A stretch of DNA of 64,000 nt from Staphylotrichum longicolle (taxonomy: Eukaryota; Ascomycota; Sordariomycetes; Sordariales; Chaetomiaceae). The stretch lies in the NCBI GenBank assembly GCA_019096155.1, contig JAHCVI010000004.1, forward strand, positions 620,001 to 684,000, given 5' to 3'. Shown here in pieces: positions 30,037 through 42,575 of the stretch. Every line of letters starts with the position of its first letter. The stretch's first letter is position 1. The notes beneath the pieces are model-generated. The model saw only the letters and a list, made by a program, of their open reading frames with translations, searched no databases and was not told the origin of the DNA. Both the position numbers and the translations under genes were made by a program.

Positions 30037-31896
30037 ACGTAGGTGTATAGCGAAAGCTCCAGGATAGCGAAAGCTCCACGAAATCGTACTATCGCAACAA
30101 AATCTATATTCATTCTACCAAAACCGCTCGAAACAAATGAAACTACTCGGAATCGTCTTCTTTAGACGTCTCTACAACTACCTGATAGGTACGTGCATTA
30201 TGGCTAGGTTCGCCGCAGTTGCTACAACGCCGCGTACGCGTCTCGACCCTTGGCTTCCGACCACTACCCGCCTGTGTTTCCTCCTTGATCTGTACCTTAA
30301 TGTCTCTCTCTCCCTGCAAATCCTATGCGTTTTGTATAGAAAGCGATCCTCCTTGTCGGAGCTGTTGTTTCTTAGCTCTCCGACGCTTGCTAAGTACCTC
30401 ATTTGCTACTCGGAGGCTCTAGATCTCTACCTTCAACAATGCCAACTAATATATAACCCTAGACGTCCCTTTTGCAAATATATCGACCGCCTTTAAAATC
30501 TTAGTTAGAGAGCTATTTTAATGTCGGGCAATTCAATTCTTGATAAGGGTAGACTACGACGATGCTTCGATTGGGTTGTTCGGGGTCTTGGAAACCTAGG
30601 CGTAGGTACTGCCGGGCCGCAAGTTCGAGGGCGTTGGCGTCTTTAGACGGATGTCGAGCTAGGAGATTACCTTCTCGGGGTTAAAAGGAACAATTCCAGC
30701 ACCTCGAAAACCTCCTTGAATATTTTCGGGGGTTAAGGCGGCCTGGAAAGCAGCGTAGAACGTAGGAAAGAAGTCCTCCTTGGTTATATAGGTTATACTC
30801 GCCTATATCATCTCCTCGATCTACTTGCCATATACTATCTTAAGCGGGCTAAAGTACCCAATATCGAGTGGCTAGAGGATATAAGACGAGTAGGGAGGTA
30901 TATAGAGCGTGATAATGTTATTCTCCTTATAGTAGAGCTCAAAGTTAGTCGAGTAGTAGCTATCGTGGCCGTCGAGGATAAAGAGGCGATAAACCCCGAC
31001 TACTCGAGCTTTGGTATACTTGTTGAAATACTAAATCCATTCTAGGCCTCTTTCGTTGGTTGTCTAACCGTTTTTAGATATCGCGATGACCCAGTCGTTC
31101 GGCAATGGGCTGTTCTCGTACTAAGAGGAGAGGTGATACCTGCCCTTGACGATGATGAACGGCGGGATCGCCTAGCCAGTCGCATTAACGCCCTAAATCA
31201 CCATTGCCCATTCGCGATTGCCAGGCTACTTTAACTTTGCCCTGCCACGCCGTTCGGAGCTTATAACAACTATTGTAGTCGAGATGACGCCCATCTAAAA
31301 CCCGGTCTCGTCGAAGTTATAGATGTCGGCCTCCTAGATGCCATACTTCGCAATTGTATTCCGTACAAGCGCAAACTAGCCGCGAATGATCTCTAGATCT
31401 TCGCATTTGGCCCTCTAGTAGTCGTATTTCCGATTGAAACGCGTAGTAAGCTCCGGGTACCGTTTGACAAACTTTGTTGCCCAACGCGTTCCGACGCGTC
31501 CCGCGTCGCGTTCGGCAAGCAGTCGATTAGCTATGTCTTCTACACTAGACAAGCAGGGAGGAAATCCTTTGGCATCCAGATCGAGGATATATTGAACAAT
31601 GACAGATTCCTCTAAATCGGTCAATTTCCGAGAGTTGGCTAGAATGTCGCGCCGTAACTGCTAACCGCGTCGACGGCGGCTTAACTTCGTATGATGGATA
31701 GCGTAGATTTCGGCTGCAGCCTTAAGGCTTAGCTTCGGGTCTTTTTCAAGAGCTTGGAGTGCTAAGATTATCTGGTCTTTGTCATTTTTGTGATGCATGT
31801 TGGGTTGCAAAGAAAATGCATATATAATGAAGATATTCCAGGAACAAAGTGGAGTAGAGCTTTCGCTATCCTAGAGCTTTCGCTATACACCTACGT
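30037..31896. mobile_element. Complete pogo/Fot1-type DNA transposon, RIP-inactivated
   Basis: An 1860-bp element with terminal inverted repeats of about 42 bp (30037-30078 and 31855-31896) that differ only at two sites, both C/T. Each inverted repeat contains the word ATAGCGAAAGCTC twice. The element is flanked by TA on both sides (30035-30036 and 31897-31898), the target duplication of the Tc1/mariner/pogo superfamily. It carries one transposase gene on the minus strand. It looks less mutated than the DNA around it. Confidence 0.92.
30110..31798 (-). pseudogene. Pogo/Fot1-type transposase (DDE), RIP stops
   Basis: ATG at 31798, terminal TGA at 30110-30112: 563 codons including the stop, a normal length for the family. 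N-terminus with a helix-turn-helix (IILALQALEKDPKLSLKAAA), then a CENP-B-type DNA-binding region (LTDLEESVIVQYILDLDAKG, IANRLLAE, VGTRWATKFVKR). The DDE catalytic core is visible: YNFDETGF for the first Asp and FILDGHDSYYS for the second, followed by PYSSYIL and PLDIGYFSPLK. A C-terminal zinc knuckle reads RCSNCGEPSHNA and then Tyr where the last Cys is expected (G to A). Stops occur repeatedly at Gln and Trp positions, so no active enzyme is made. Confidence 0.9.
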
Positions 31897-31898
31897 TA

Positions 31899-33399
31899 TA
31901 TATTAAAGTAGCTTCTAGCTATATTACGTATATACCCTATTGCTAAATGCCTCGACTAACTTAGGACTAGGGGTTAGCTAGATCTAATTCCGTAGTCCTA
32001 GATATTAATTCTACCTAGTTACATTCCCAACGAGACCCTACTTTAGTATTAGGTAGTATAGGGCATATTAAGCGACTCTTTAGTATATTTACCTTATAGC
32101 CTTTATATCACCTAAGTATCGATGGGTATACTAGGTATAGAGCGAGAGCGGGGGAGCTAAAGCTTTAAAGAGAGTACTGGCTTATATTACAGTAAAAGCT
32201 ACTATTACTCTTTTTAGCTAGTCGCTTCTATATTAGGGGGGATAGAGGGCTAGCTTACTTAGGGTCTAGTTCTATAGGTTGCTAGTAGAGGTAACTCGAC
32301 GATAGCCTTACTAGACTTTGTTTATACCTACTTATCTTCCCCTGCTATCTATTACCAAAGTAGTAATATAATATCTAATAGCCCCGACCTTACTCGCCTT
32401 TAGAAATGCTTTTTAACTTTAATTCTATCTCTAGCCTTGCCCCTATAAAGGTTTTAGTCACTTGCCATTCTTGATTTGCCTAGCCTTAGTTCGAGCGACT
32501 ATAAATAGCCTCCCCCGACTATCGCCTAGATTGGTATACTATAACTAAATAATAGAAGAAGTACTAAAGTATTATCATTGCCAAGTATAAGGACTAGAAC
32601 AAGCCGCTTTATAAGGTCTAGTGGTTTATAGAGTAGATATATAGATTTAGGGCGTTGTACGTATAAATTATCTTATCTAGGTAGCGAAGATTCTAACAAA
32701 ACCTAGGACCTATACGTATCGGACACGATTCGGCTAGTAGGGGATCTCTATACTTATACTATAAATACTTGGTAAGCCCGAGCAGACGAGAATCGCTATT
32801 AGACGGCGATATAGCCCCTTCTCTACAATAGAGTCCAGATATAGAAGAGAAAAGCTCGCCGGCAACTACGTCTATAGTCCTAGATTGCCTACTACAGGGG
32901 ATATATATAACAATATAAGGAATGGGCTTTTAGAGGTAAGATTTGGTATTACTTGATAATAAACGGTTAATATAGCTAGAAGCTAATGAAGTACTCCTAT
33001 ATAGCCCCCTTTACATTATCAAGACAGACTTCTAGTATACTCCTATTACGCCCTTATCCTTTATATACATTTAGCTTGCTAAATATAGGGGCCTCTTCGT
33101 CTATGTCGGTTCCAATATCTCGGCAATACCCAAGGGGTATAGCATTTACTACCTTGGATAACTCAGGGTTTAGCTATAGTGCTATTTCTCTCGCCGGCCT
33201 CTAGCCTAGTTATAGAGGCTCGATATAACCAGGGAAGACGCAGCCCTTAGGTCCAACGTAGAAGGTCGGCGGCGAGTCTATATATAGGTCAAGACACCGC
33301 GTTACTATATCTCCTAGCGGTATTCTAGGTCACTTGTCTAAACGCTATCACTATAGTAATTACGATATTAAGAGGGAGGTTAAGCCCGAGAATTCGAAT
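31899..33399. other. AT-rich RIPped stretch, no gene resolved
   Basis: One 72-codon plus ORF (32986-33204) lacks any recognisable domain. Confidence 0.4.
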
Positions 33400-33640
33400 G
33401 TAGAAAACGAAAGATGTTAAAGGAGAGAGCAAAGACCTATATAAGATAGATAGAATACAAGTCGATAGTATTTAGCGTTCTATAAGAGACGTTAGGCAAT
33501 CTGTCTCCTTGGTCATTCCCCTATCTACCCTTTTCCCTATATACTATCTACGACCCTTTTCCTATACGTAGCAACTTTTGCATTTGATCTAATCGAATGA
33601 CCCTATACCCCCTAAGAAAGTCTGGCCGGTCTAGCAAACG
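33400..33640. repeat. LTR-like dispersed repeat, copy B
   Basis: Counterpart of 28655-28870 in the same orientation, with the shared TATATAAG box and the downstream conserved strings. A shorter trace (CTATCTACCCGTTCCCCTAT) recurs at about 34965. The pair is about 4.8 kb apart and brackets the pogo element, but no retroelement coding region was recognised in between, so a two-LTR element is not established. Confidence 0.5.
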
Positions 33641-36600
33641 AGCCTAGATAAGAGGTATACCTATATAGGTATATAGGCCTTGTAAGTAACATCGCTTCGA
33701 CCTATAGTAGCCTAGACGTAAAGAGAAGAGCTAATCTATATAAGGGAAGGAGTATCAATACTCTAGAACTGGCGTATGTAAGGCACTAGGTTAAAAGGCA
33801 CTAGAGGTCTATAGGTCGTTCAAATGGCGGAACTAGAAGAAGATGCCCCCTTCTAGTCTTAGATAGTATAAAATAGAAAGGGAGTAGTTCTTTGTATCCT
33901 CAATATAGTGGTCTATAACGATGCCTAGGGGTATACAAATAAATGAAAACCTTAGGAATTGGTTGTATGTAAAAGCAACTTAGTAATCGAGTAGAATTAT
34001 TGTCTTACCCCCTAACCTAAATCACTACTCTCTAAGACTATCTATAGACTAGGAGATAGGCTATCTATAAGTATATCTAGGCCTATCTAGACCGAATCAT
34101 CTAAGGCCAAGGTATTTAAGATAGAGGCGGGTAGTAGTACTTAAATAATACCCTTCCCAACCCCGTTCTCTATAGATCTACCTTACGAATATAGATTGTT
34201 CCAAAGCCTTCGAGTTTCAACTCCAATTTACCCTAGTCTGGTCCCTTAACGATTGACTATATAGTTATTTCAGTCCTAGTTTTCTTAAATAAAGGTATCT
34301 CGGATAAAGTTATCCAAGGATAGCAAGACGCGTAGTTGCGCTCGAGTAATTCCGTTCCCTACTCTGTTCTCTCTATATCCTCCCTTTGAATATAGATTCT
34401 TCTATCTTGGAACTCTAATATCTATTGTATATTCGAACTAGGAACCTCTAAGGCTTGAGGGATCTAGGATATCGTTAGCAACTTTTATAAACCCGAAAGG
34501 CCAGGCAATAGAACCTTGGCTATATTTGCTTTAGCAAGATAAAATCTGGCGTTACCCTCGTTAAAGTTGACGGTATCGGTTTCGGTAGACTTACTAGTAG
34601 TCTTGAATGCTATAGCGGGCTATAGACGTTAGGTATAGTTTAGCAGTACCGTCAAAGGGGCGAGAATTGAAGAAATTACCATAAAAGAACTTATTAAAGA
34701 GCGTTAGGGGAGCAAGTAATAGATAGAAGATTCGGAACCCTCTAGGTTACATAGGAGTCTCTATTTAACCCTTTATATTGGCGCGTTACGCCGGGTCTTT
34801 GGGACTCTCCGTTCTCTCCAATTCGATTGGAGGATCGTAAGAGAGAAGGATAGGGGTTACTACGAGTATCGTTGGCGTAGAGGGCGACTCCTCTATACTT
34901 GTTTTCCTAATATAAGCTATAACCTTTTCCTTGTTTATTTCGCTTTCTACCTCCCTATCTTCTCCCTATCTACCCGTTCCCCTATATACTATCTATAACC
35001 TAACTAGGGTTTAAACCTATACCTTAGGGGTAGTTGAAGAGGCGCTAGCAGCGGAACTTCCCCTACGCGTACCTACTTCTATATCTAATGTGATCGAATA
35101 ACATTGGTACCTCTTATAGATCAGGTTTGGCATGTATAGAGTATAGGTTGGCTTGATACTATAGTAGGATACTCCTAAAGTGTCGCTTATAGACGCTATA
35201 TATAGCTAGTTCCTAGGAGCGGCTAGCTAATTATTCTAGTCTAGCATATACAATGCGGGGACGAATGGACTTCGGATAGGATCTAGAAACCTAGTTGCCG
35301 CTATTGTTTGATTCTAAGACTAAAAGCTTTTATTATGACTTGCCTAGTCAACCTTAACCCCTAGTCTATATAGTACCTTCCTAACCTTCGTCTCCCCTCT
35401 AAGACTGGTACTATTCTAGTTGACTTTTCTGTGTGCTCGAAGCGAGTCCCGCTGCCCTTGTCCTTAATGTATGGTTCTGGTGTTACGTACTATAGCCTTC
35501 AATAGATTATTAGCTATTGTTTGGGCCGTTTGATTAGGTCCTCCTAAGGTAGATACTCCTTTAGCTTATACTTGCCTATGTCAAAGTATTAGTATAGTTC
35601 TAAAGCTGCCAAAGCAGATCAAAGTATATTGTAAAGCTCTTCTACTCTATACTCAAAGTGCATGACATTTGGCTAATACCTCTTATGGGTTATGGTGTAT
35701 TTACGGTACTACTTTGAGGCAATCTACCAGAAGTAGCTATACGAGTACTCTCATTGAGTATAGTTGTATATTATATAGGATGTGAAGATACCTAGTATTA
35801 ATGTTTGTACCGTCGGTAAGGGAGAAGGCGAGTTGTATACTTAAAGTTGCAACCTGGAATAGAAGGGGAAAGGGGAATAAGCATGTTTTTTAAGGATAGT
35901 TCGGTACTACTAAAGTGTTTATTATAAAGTTTGGTAGTACCCCTGACCTATAGTCCCTGTCGTCGCTAAGTTCTAGCTATTGGCGAATCTAATGCTAAGA
36001 ACTCCTATCACTATTTTGTTCCACCCTCCTCTCGAAATGATCAGCTGAAAATAGAGTTAGCCGAATCTATTTACTAGTATTAGTATCGGATAGAGCTATA
36101 GGACTACTAGGGTATGTAACTAAGTATAGGGGATGGTCTCTTGTATTTGTCCTAGGTAGCTGCTAATATAGAGGTGTTATACCTCTAGAAGTTCTTATTA
36201 CAATAGCTAGACCTAAGTCCTCCTACTCCTAATCTGCAACTTTAACTATTAGTTTTTAGAATACCTTTATACCTCTCTACTTTATTTTCTCTCCTTAGCG
36301 TATAAGACTTCCATTGACATTGGCTTTTCTGTACTAATAATACTAATCCCATTGCCCTTGTTTTTAATATCTAGCCCCTATTGTAGCGTCTTTTGCTTCT
36401 CTACCTCCTATTTCCCCTACGCCGGCTTTGCCCTAGGTAACTCCTATTTTAGAAGAAATTCAGCTACCTTTGCTATACTAGAGAGAGATTAATACTAGCC
36501 TAGCCTTAGAGATAAAATTGATTTATACGAGAGGGTTTCTAAAGGCTATATCTATTATAGAGAGTTTATAGTCGAAGATAGGATAAGAAACGATTTATAT

Positions 36601-36690
36601 TGGAAACCGTCTATAACCCAAGCTGAAGTATAGTAATATATATAACCAAGGTCACCTTATAAACTGGGGTAGATGGTGTGCCTACCTATG
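33641..36690. other. AT-rich RIPped stretch, no gene resolved
   Basis: Stops in all frames and no motif recognised. Retroelement remnants are plausible but unsupported. Confidence 0.35.
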
Positions 36691-36709
36691 ACTAAACGTA
36701 TAAGACCGA

Positions 36710-37160
36710 ATAAGAGATTCTAGAAATAGCGACTGACTATCCTTGGCTATTTTAGGCTAGGGCTATAGCAACCCTAGCCTAGTATACTTTCCTGACTAGT
36801 ATTCTTTGGCCGGACGCCGATATACCTTGTAAGCGTGGGTACCTTAGAGCGTTTAGAACTATCGCCTTATATAGGGATAGGGGGCTAAAGTCTCGGGCTA
36901 GAAAACAAGCGTGTTATAGGATCTTGTTGGGAGATTACTCCGGCCTATAATATGTCGAGACGCTATACGTCGAGTACCTAAGACTACTATATTAGAGACT
37001 ACAATTAGATACGATCAATGCTCTAGGGTCCCGTACTTCTTCGGATAAAACGTATAAGGACCGATCTTCTATACTAATATTATAGGCGACTCTCTAGATT
37101 GGAATGATCGAGTGGGCCGTTTATGAATGTATGGCGTTGACAATGTGATACGATCCCTTA
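36710..37160 (+). pseudogene. Unidentified coding relic
   Basis: A plus frame reads for about 140 codons with stops only at Gln/Trp-like positions: DADIPCKRGYLRAFRTIALY, then YRILLGDYSGL, then YVETLYVEYLRLLY. Protein-like but of unknown family. Confidence 0.3.
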
Positions 37161-37399
37161 TATATACATTGTACTTGCTATTACGCGGGATATCTACTAG
37201 TACTATTCAGACTACGTTCGCTTGAGAGTATACTAACAAGGGTACTTTTAGTATAGTGTAGTTTTATACTTCCTTTAAACCTTGAGAAAGACCTTGAAGT
37301 ATACCTGACTTTGACTTTTAATATCGCCCCCTAACGTTTAAATAACTCTATAATCTATCCGCTCTTTACAATGTAATTTCAACGGTCTACGATACCTCG

Positions 37400-38310
37400 A
37401 ATCCGATCCCTCTTGAGGAGATGCCGTGTTACCTGACTTGGCGGCTTAAACTTGCTCTATATAATGCCTCGCCAACTACTCCGCCGAGGTCGCGAGGAAT
37501 TTCGTCGGGCGCGAATCGGGCAAACTTCAAGCATTTAAGAAAATCCTCTATAATCTCTATTACAATGATAGGGAAGGACGTTATAGGTTGGAGCAAGGAG
37601 AAAATATTGAAGGTAGTGAGAGATGAAATAGGTAAGAACTTTATAAGTGGTTTCCTATAATGCAAGGTTATAGGTACTAACTATTTAAGGCCGAGGAGGA
37701 ACGATCGAAGCTTAGGTTTTATATAGATAGTTACAACTAAGACTTTGTCGTAGTAGTTGTCAACTTTGATAGACCCGATAGTGTTATTATCGTGGATGAA
37801 GAGTGGTTGATAACGGGGGAAGGTAAAATAAGGGATGGCAAATATTTGTATATTACTTTAAACGCTGATGTTTTTGGAGAGGATAAACCCGATGTTGATT
37901 ATATCCGTCTGGTCTAAGCTATCTACGTTTTTATCAATCGAAGATGTACCAGTCGTTGCTATTAAATAATAAGATCTTTAAATTCGTTTGGCTAGACAAC
38001 TCTATCCCTATACCTACTAATGTTCTACTATTTTGTGACGATATACGGATCCTGAACCTAAACCTAAACCCGAGTCTGCCTAAAGCTAAAACCCTCCGTC
38101 CGTATCGTAGAGTAGTCTAAAATATCCTTTAATAACTCCGATTGAAGTATAGAGAAAGATACGATGGATTTTATATTATACTAAGCCGACATAATCTGGA
38201 ACTGGACGCTAATTGGAAAGACTAATGAGGTATATCGATAATTGTTAGAGGTAAACTTAATTTTGTCGGGGATATGCTATATTAAATATCTATAAACCTC
38301 CTTAGGGTCG
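37400..38310. pseudogene. Unidentified coding relic(s), strand uncertain
   Basis: A minus frame (37429-37665) reads KFARFAPDEIPRDLGGVVGE and ALYRASLSRQVR; a plus frame over the same bases continues to about 37930 with GRESGKLQAFKKILYNLYYN and IIVDEEWLITGEGK. Only one can be real, and neither matches a family I can name. Confidence 0.25.
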
Positions 38311-39307
38311 AACTTGGTTAGTTTTAGGCGAGGGAATAGAGTTGGCGATATAGGTTATTGATCCAAGGCGGTACTCCGTTAGGCTACTAGCGGCGGAGTT
38401 GCTTGAGAATATCTAGTACTTTGCGGCTAGGATAGCAAAGCTAGAGCGAGATTTTACTAATCGAGAGCTATCGTAGGAGCATCTGGAATAATACCTATTA
38501 GCCTATGGTGGAAGAATTGTATTAACCCTGCCTACTATTTACTACGTCGGTGTCTATTCTCGGTTGTTTTCTTTGGTCTACTATCAATTCGACTATACTA
38601 GCTAAGCCTATAGGAGTAGTATAAGACCGGCTCCTCCCTATTTCTAGGGACTGCGCTGCCGTCGGCGTTATATCGGTAGGCGTAGCGGGGTATATTGTAG
38701 GCGGCGGGGTAGCGGCGGGGTTGCTAAGCTATAACTAATTACCAGGTATGGTAGGGTTCGCCGGCGGTGGCGGGGCGTTTATCGGGCCTATACCTAAAGG
38801 GTTGCTCGCGGTCGGAGATACCCCTAAGGTAATATTTAGCTAAAGAGAGGAAGAGGAATTAGGGGCCTTACTATTAGTTATACGCTTCATAAATTCCTTA
38901 ATAATATCTATATAAGATTGAAATATCCGCTTTAGACGGTATTTATTGAATGATCGTACAAAGCTAGGATATAGGGCGAATAACCAAAGTCCCTCGACAA
39001 TGTCGTTGAGGATATATCCTTTAATATCTGACTATACTCTTTTATAAAATAGATTTAAGTCGTAGATACTGTCTTCGATAAAGGCAAGACGATCGGAACG
39101 AGATAGTATTGTAGCCTAGATTTAAGGACGATAGCGTTCGTTTGACACGCCTTACAAATAGCATAGTATTCCTTCACAAGCTATATATTTAAAGGTATAG
39201 CGTACATAGCGTATAGATTCAATACCTTGCCGTTTTCGCATCGCTAGGCGTTTATTAGTGATAGCTCTAAGTAATTCCGATATTAGGAAAGAGAGGCAAT
39301 AGGTAGT
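38311..39307. other. AT-rich RIPped stretch, no gene resolved
   Basis: A less-mutated GC-rich patch lies at about 38640-38810. No domain recognised. Confidence 0.35.
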
Positions 39308-39482
39308 GCGAGAGGAAATGCACGATAAATATATATACGAGAGGAAACGTACGATAAATGTACATATAAAAGGAAATGCGTAATAAATGTACATACGAGA
39401 GGAAATGCACGATAAATGTATATACGAGAGGAAATGCGCGATAAATATACACGCGAGAGGAAATACACAATAAATATACTAT
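39308..39482. repeat. 29-bp tandem array, six units
   Basis: The anchor GG of AGAGGAAATG recurs at 39314, 39343, 39372, 39401, 39430 and 39459: exactly 29 bp each. The unit alternates GAGAGGAAATGC, ACGATAAAT and GTATATAC. 29 is not a multiple of three, so the array is a non-coding satellite; the short minus ORFs across it are incidental. Confidence 0.85.
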
Positions 39483-40117
39483 ACGGTATACAAGAGGAAG
39501 GGCGGATAAAAGCAGTAGCGCTAATATATTCTTCTTTAGTTAGAGGGTTAAAGGGGTGAATATAGAAATATATTACTATAGCTAGGGATATTTAATTATC
39601 AAGCTCCTAGCTTAAACAATAGCTTGTAATAGTCTCTGATCTCGCTACTTAGCTCGGACACTATATAGTACCAAATATATAAGTTTTACTCGCCCTTAGT
39701 AATAATTGCATGGCTATTCGATAGAATAGCGCTACAAGACTTCCCTTTTTGTATAGACTACCGTCGCAAGTTCTCGTTATAAAACTACAACAGAGGCTAT
39801 CTCTTAAGGACTACTAAAGACGTGAGGGCGCTGCTATTACCTAGTATACTAGGCCGACTCGCCTAGGGAGACTACAGCGCCTCCCAGCGGCAGGTAAGTT
39901 AGAGATAAAGAAGAGACCCCTACCTTTATACCCTAGACAGTATCAATAGTTGGTATATAGGGCAGCTCGGCAATCCTAGTAGCGGCCTTGCAGTAGATGA
40001 AGTCCAATTATCCGCGATATTTATATAATTCTATTGTCTTTACGAGATACTTTCTCTTTCCTACTTTTCTCGAGGGATCTATCACTCTATAATTGCAACG
40101 ATATAAATACCTGTACC
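39483..40117. other. AT-rich flank upstream of the methyltransferase relic
   Basis: No coding pattern. A TATATAA string (about 40021) and a CT-rich tract precede the ATG at 40118, possibly the old promoter. Confidence 0.35.
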
Positions 40118-40991
40118 ATGACTATAGTTTCTCTAAAACGCAATGCCTCTAAACCCGAGGTAAAGTCGAGACCTTCGAAACAGGCGAGAACGTTAAGCGT
40201 CGATAGGGATACCTACGATACCACCGCTATAAATATCGACGAAGATCTAACAACGCTACGCCGTGACCTCTACCCCGACCTACAATGCCTATTTACTATA
40301 GACTTTCCTACTAGGCTGTATATTATACTCGACGATTCTGAATACCCCCGGCCGGAGGGCTAGTACCATCCCAGTATCGTCTCTAATAGTGACGAGACTA
40401 CGTCGATAAGGTCGACTAGCTCTAGTTGCAATGCCGATCTATATATAGACGAATCTATATTTAAAGACTACAACGATATATAATCTATCGCCGACTAGAG
40501 AAACCTTGTCAATAATGCCGCCGTTGGTTTTATAGTAATCCTATAGTTACCCTAGGTTATTATACTCGACGATGGTAATACGTACAAAGATACTAGGACA
40601 ATAGGATCGACTAGTGTTATATCTATAGCTAGCTAGGATATTATTACGCTTTACAATAGCGAGAACCTCGACTACTAGCTAGAAGATTAGTACTATCCTA
40701 CTAACCTAGAGGATAAGCTAGAAAAGGATAAGTTTGAGCTTACCAAGGGCTACGAAACCAGGTCAATAGGATCGACTAGCGTTACATCGTCCGTCTACGC
40801 CTATACCTTCGAGAACGGCCGCTAGTACTAGTACTTTAAGAATGGCCGCTATCCTATCCCTAACGACGATAAAGAGGCCAACTACAAAGATATAAAGTAT
40901 ACTATACTAATAGAGCTCTACAATGGATAACTATTCTACACGCCTATTGGTGACTAGCTATATATAATTCTCGATATCGGCACTAGTACAG

Positions 40992-41062
40992 GTAAGTCGT
41001 ATAAACCGCCGTTGTATGTCTCTAATTAAGTTAATGTCCTAATAAGTTATACGATCTACTAG
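40992..41062 (+). other. Intron 1 of the methyltransferase relic
   Basis: GTAAGT donor and CTACTAG acceptor, 71 nt. Splicing joins the SAM-binding loop to the following helix in frame. Confidence 0.75.
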
Positions 41063-41282
41063 GTGTCTGAGCTATTGAAGTCGGCGGCTAGTACCCTAAC
41101 GTATACATGCATAGTATCGACCTATCGCCTATATAGCCAGTTTAGGTACTACTAAATGTCGATTTCCTCGTCGATAATTGCAAGTAGGGCGAGTAGCTAG
41201 ATAAGGAAGTCGACTTTGTTTATTTTCGCTTTATAACTATTGTTCTAAAGGACGTTAGAGGTATACTAAGGCGGGTATATAG

Positions 41283-41342
41283 GTAAGTATCGATCTTAAT
41301 TATAATAAAAAGAAGCTTCTAACCCGTTTTCTACTACTCTAG
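41283..41342 (+). other. Intron 2 of the methyltransferase relic
   Basis: GTAAGT donor and CTCTAG acceptor, 60 nt. It sits just before the LKPGG-like loop and preserves the frame. Confidence 0.7.
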
Positions 41343-41796
41343 TAGCCTCAAGCCAAGCGGCTAGGTCGAGCTCTAGGAATTATATGCCGAGGTCCTCTAT
41401 AACGACAGTACTATGCCCAACAACGATTCCGTCAAGTATATATACAAGCTCGTACAACGCGGCTTCGCTAAGTTCGGTATAAATATAACGCTGCCTAAAG
41501 ATCTAGAAGGCTTGCTATATAAGGCTAGGTTTAAGAATATCTAGTACGTCGTTAAGAAGGTACCTCTTGGTCTCTAAGCGCGTGATAAGACGCTACACGT
41601 TATCGGTATATACTAGAAGATAGCCGTATAAGACTTTATACCCGTCCTAGGTATAAGACCCTTTACTGCCTTGGGTATATCGGAGATTAAAAGCCAAGTG
41701 ACCTTGGCTTACGCTAGGTAGGCGTTAGGTAATACTAGGGTATATTAGTATTTTCACTATTTCTTTTAGTTTATATAGAAGCCTAAGCTTAAATGA

Positions 41797-42575
41797 TATT
41801 AGGGATGGATTTATAGGAAGGATTCTAGGATATAAGAGTAACTTAGGCTTAGGGGTATAGACAATGATAAACGGATACGCTTAGATACTAGTAGAAGGAT
41901 ACTACGGACTTTTGCTCCGTTACTACCTTCGAAGCCTGCGCGTAGTAGGTGGCGCTGTAAATGCTTCTAGGTATAGGTAGTAGTATATAGGTTATAGTTT
42001 TATAGTATAATTTGTAATATACTCGGGCCCTATTCGATTTCTAAAAACGAACTTTGCAATAGAAGTTGGGACTATCTCAAGCCTTGATCGTATCTAGAAA
42101 GTAGAGTATCTACCAATTAAATATCGGCTAAAGAATAGATTGGGGAAGTAGGGTATACAGTTGCAGAGTTAAGAGCAAGTCATTTACCTTTGCTAAAACT
42201 GCATTTAGGTAGTGTGCCTTAACGTAATAGGATCAGGATATAGAACGGATCGGTCCCGGTGACTAATAGGAAAGCATTGCAAAGATCCTAACTATATCGC
42301 CGATAATATACGAGGAAAAGGGTAGATAGAAAAGAACCGAGGAGATAGGTTAAGAAAAAGATCGGGAAAACGTCAAATAATTTATCGTATATAGCCTCTA
42401 TAACTTAAGGTTTTCTCTCGTTACATTATTAGTTGAGCTAACTTTCTTAGAGTATACGTAGATTGCGTTAGAAGACTATTGAATCTACCTAATAGGAGCC
42501 TTTAATATAGTATAAGAGTTATTTCCAACTAGTCTCGCTATCTGCCCTTAAGATTAGGACCTAGTCTAGTCAAAT
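41797..42575. other. AT-rich RIPped spacer
   Basis: Lies between the methyltransferase and kinase relics, which are convergent. No coding pattern recognised. Confidence 0.4.

Larger units (their letters stand above)
40118..41796 (+). pseudogene. LaeA-like SAM-dependent methyltransferase, three exons, RIP-inactivated
   Basis: Exons 40118-40991, 41063-41282 and 41343-41796 join to 1548 nt, exactly 516 codons with a terminal TGA and no indels. After an acidic, serine-rich N-terminus comes the family signature FENGR-x-Y-x-YFKNGRYPIPND, then the SAM-binding motif LDIGTSTG at the end of exon 1. Exon 2 gives WAIEV-type sequence (Trp now TGA), SIDLSPI, LNVDFLVDN and FVYFRFI. Exon 3 gives SLKPSG-x-VEL, then FAKFGINITLPKDLEGLLYK and KTLHVIGIY. 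About 40 stops sit at Gln/Trp positions. LaeA and relatives regulate secondary metabolism and development from the nucleus; this copy cannot be translated. It is one of many LaeA-like paralogues typical of these fungi, not necessarily LaeA itself. Confidence 0.85.

Noticed and set aside
28655..33640. A full LTR retrotransposon
   Set aside because: No reverse transcriptase, RNase H, integrase or gag motif could be read between the repeats, and LTR borders are unclear; kept only as dispersed repeats.
37429..37665. Intact 78-codon minus ORF as a gene
   Set aside because: Both strands are open over the same bases in a relic-rich region, with no domain or start context to favour it.
39152..39470. 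Tyr/Phe-rich minus ORFs over the 29-bp array
   Set aside because: The period is not a multiple of three, so the frames cycle through the repeat and are open by chance.
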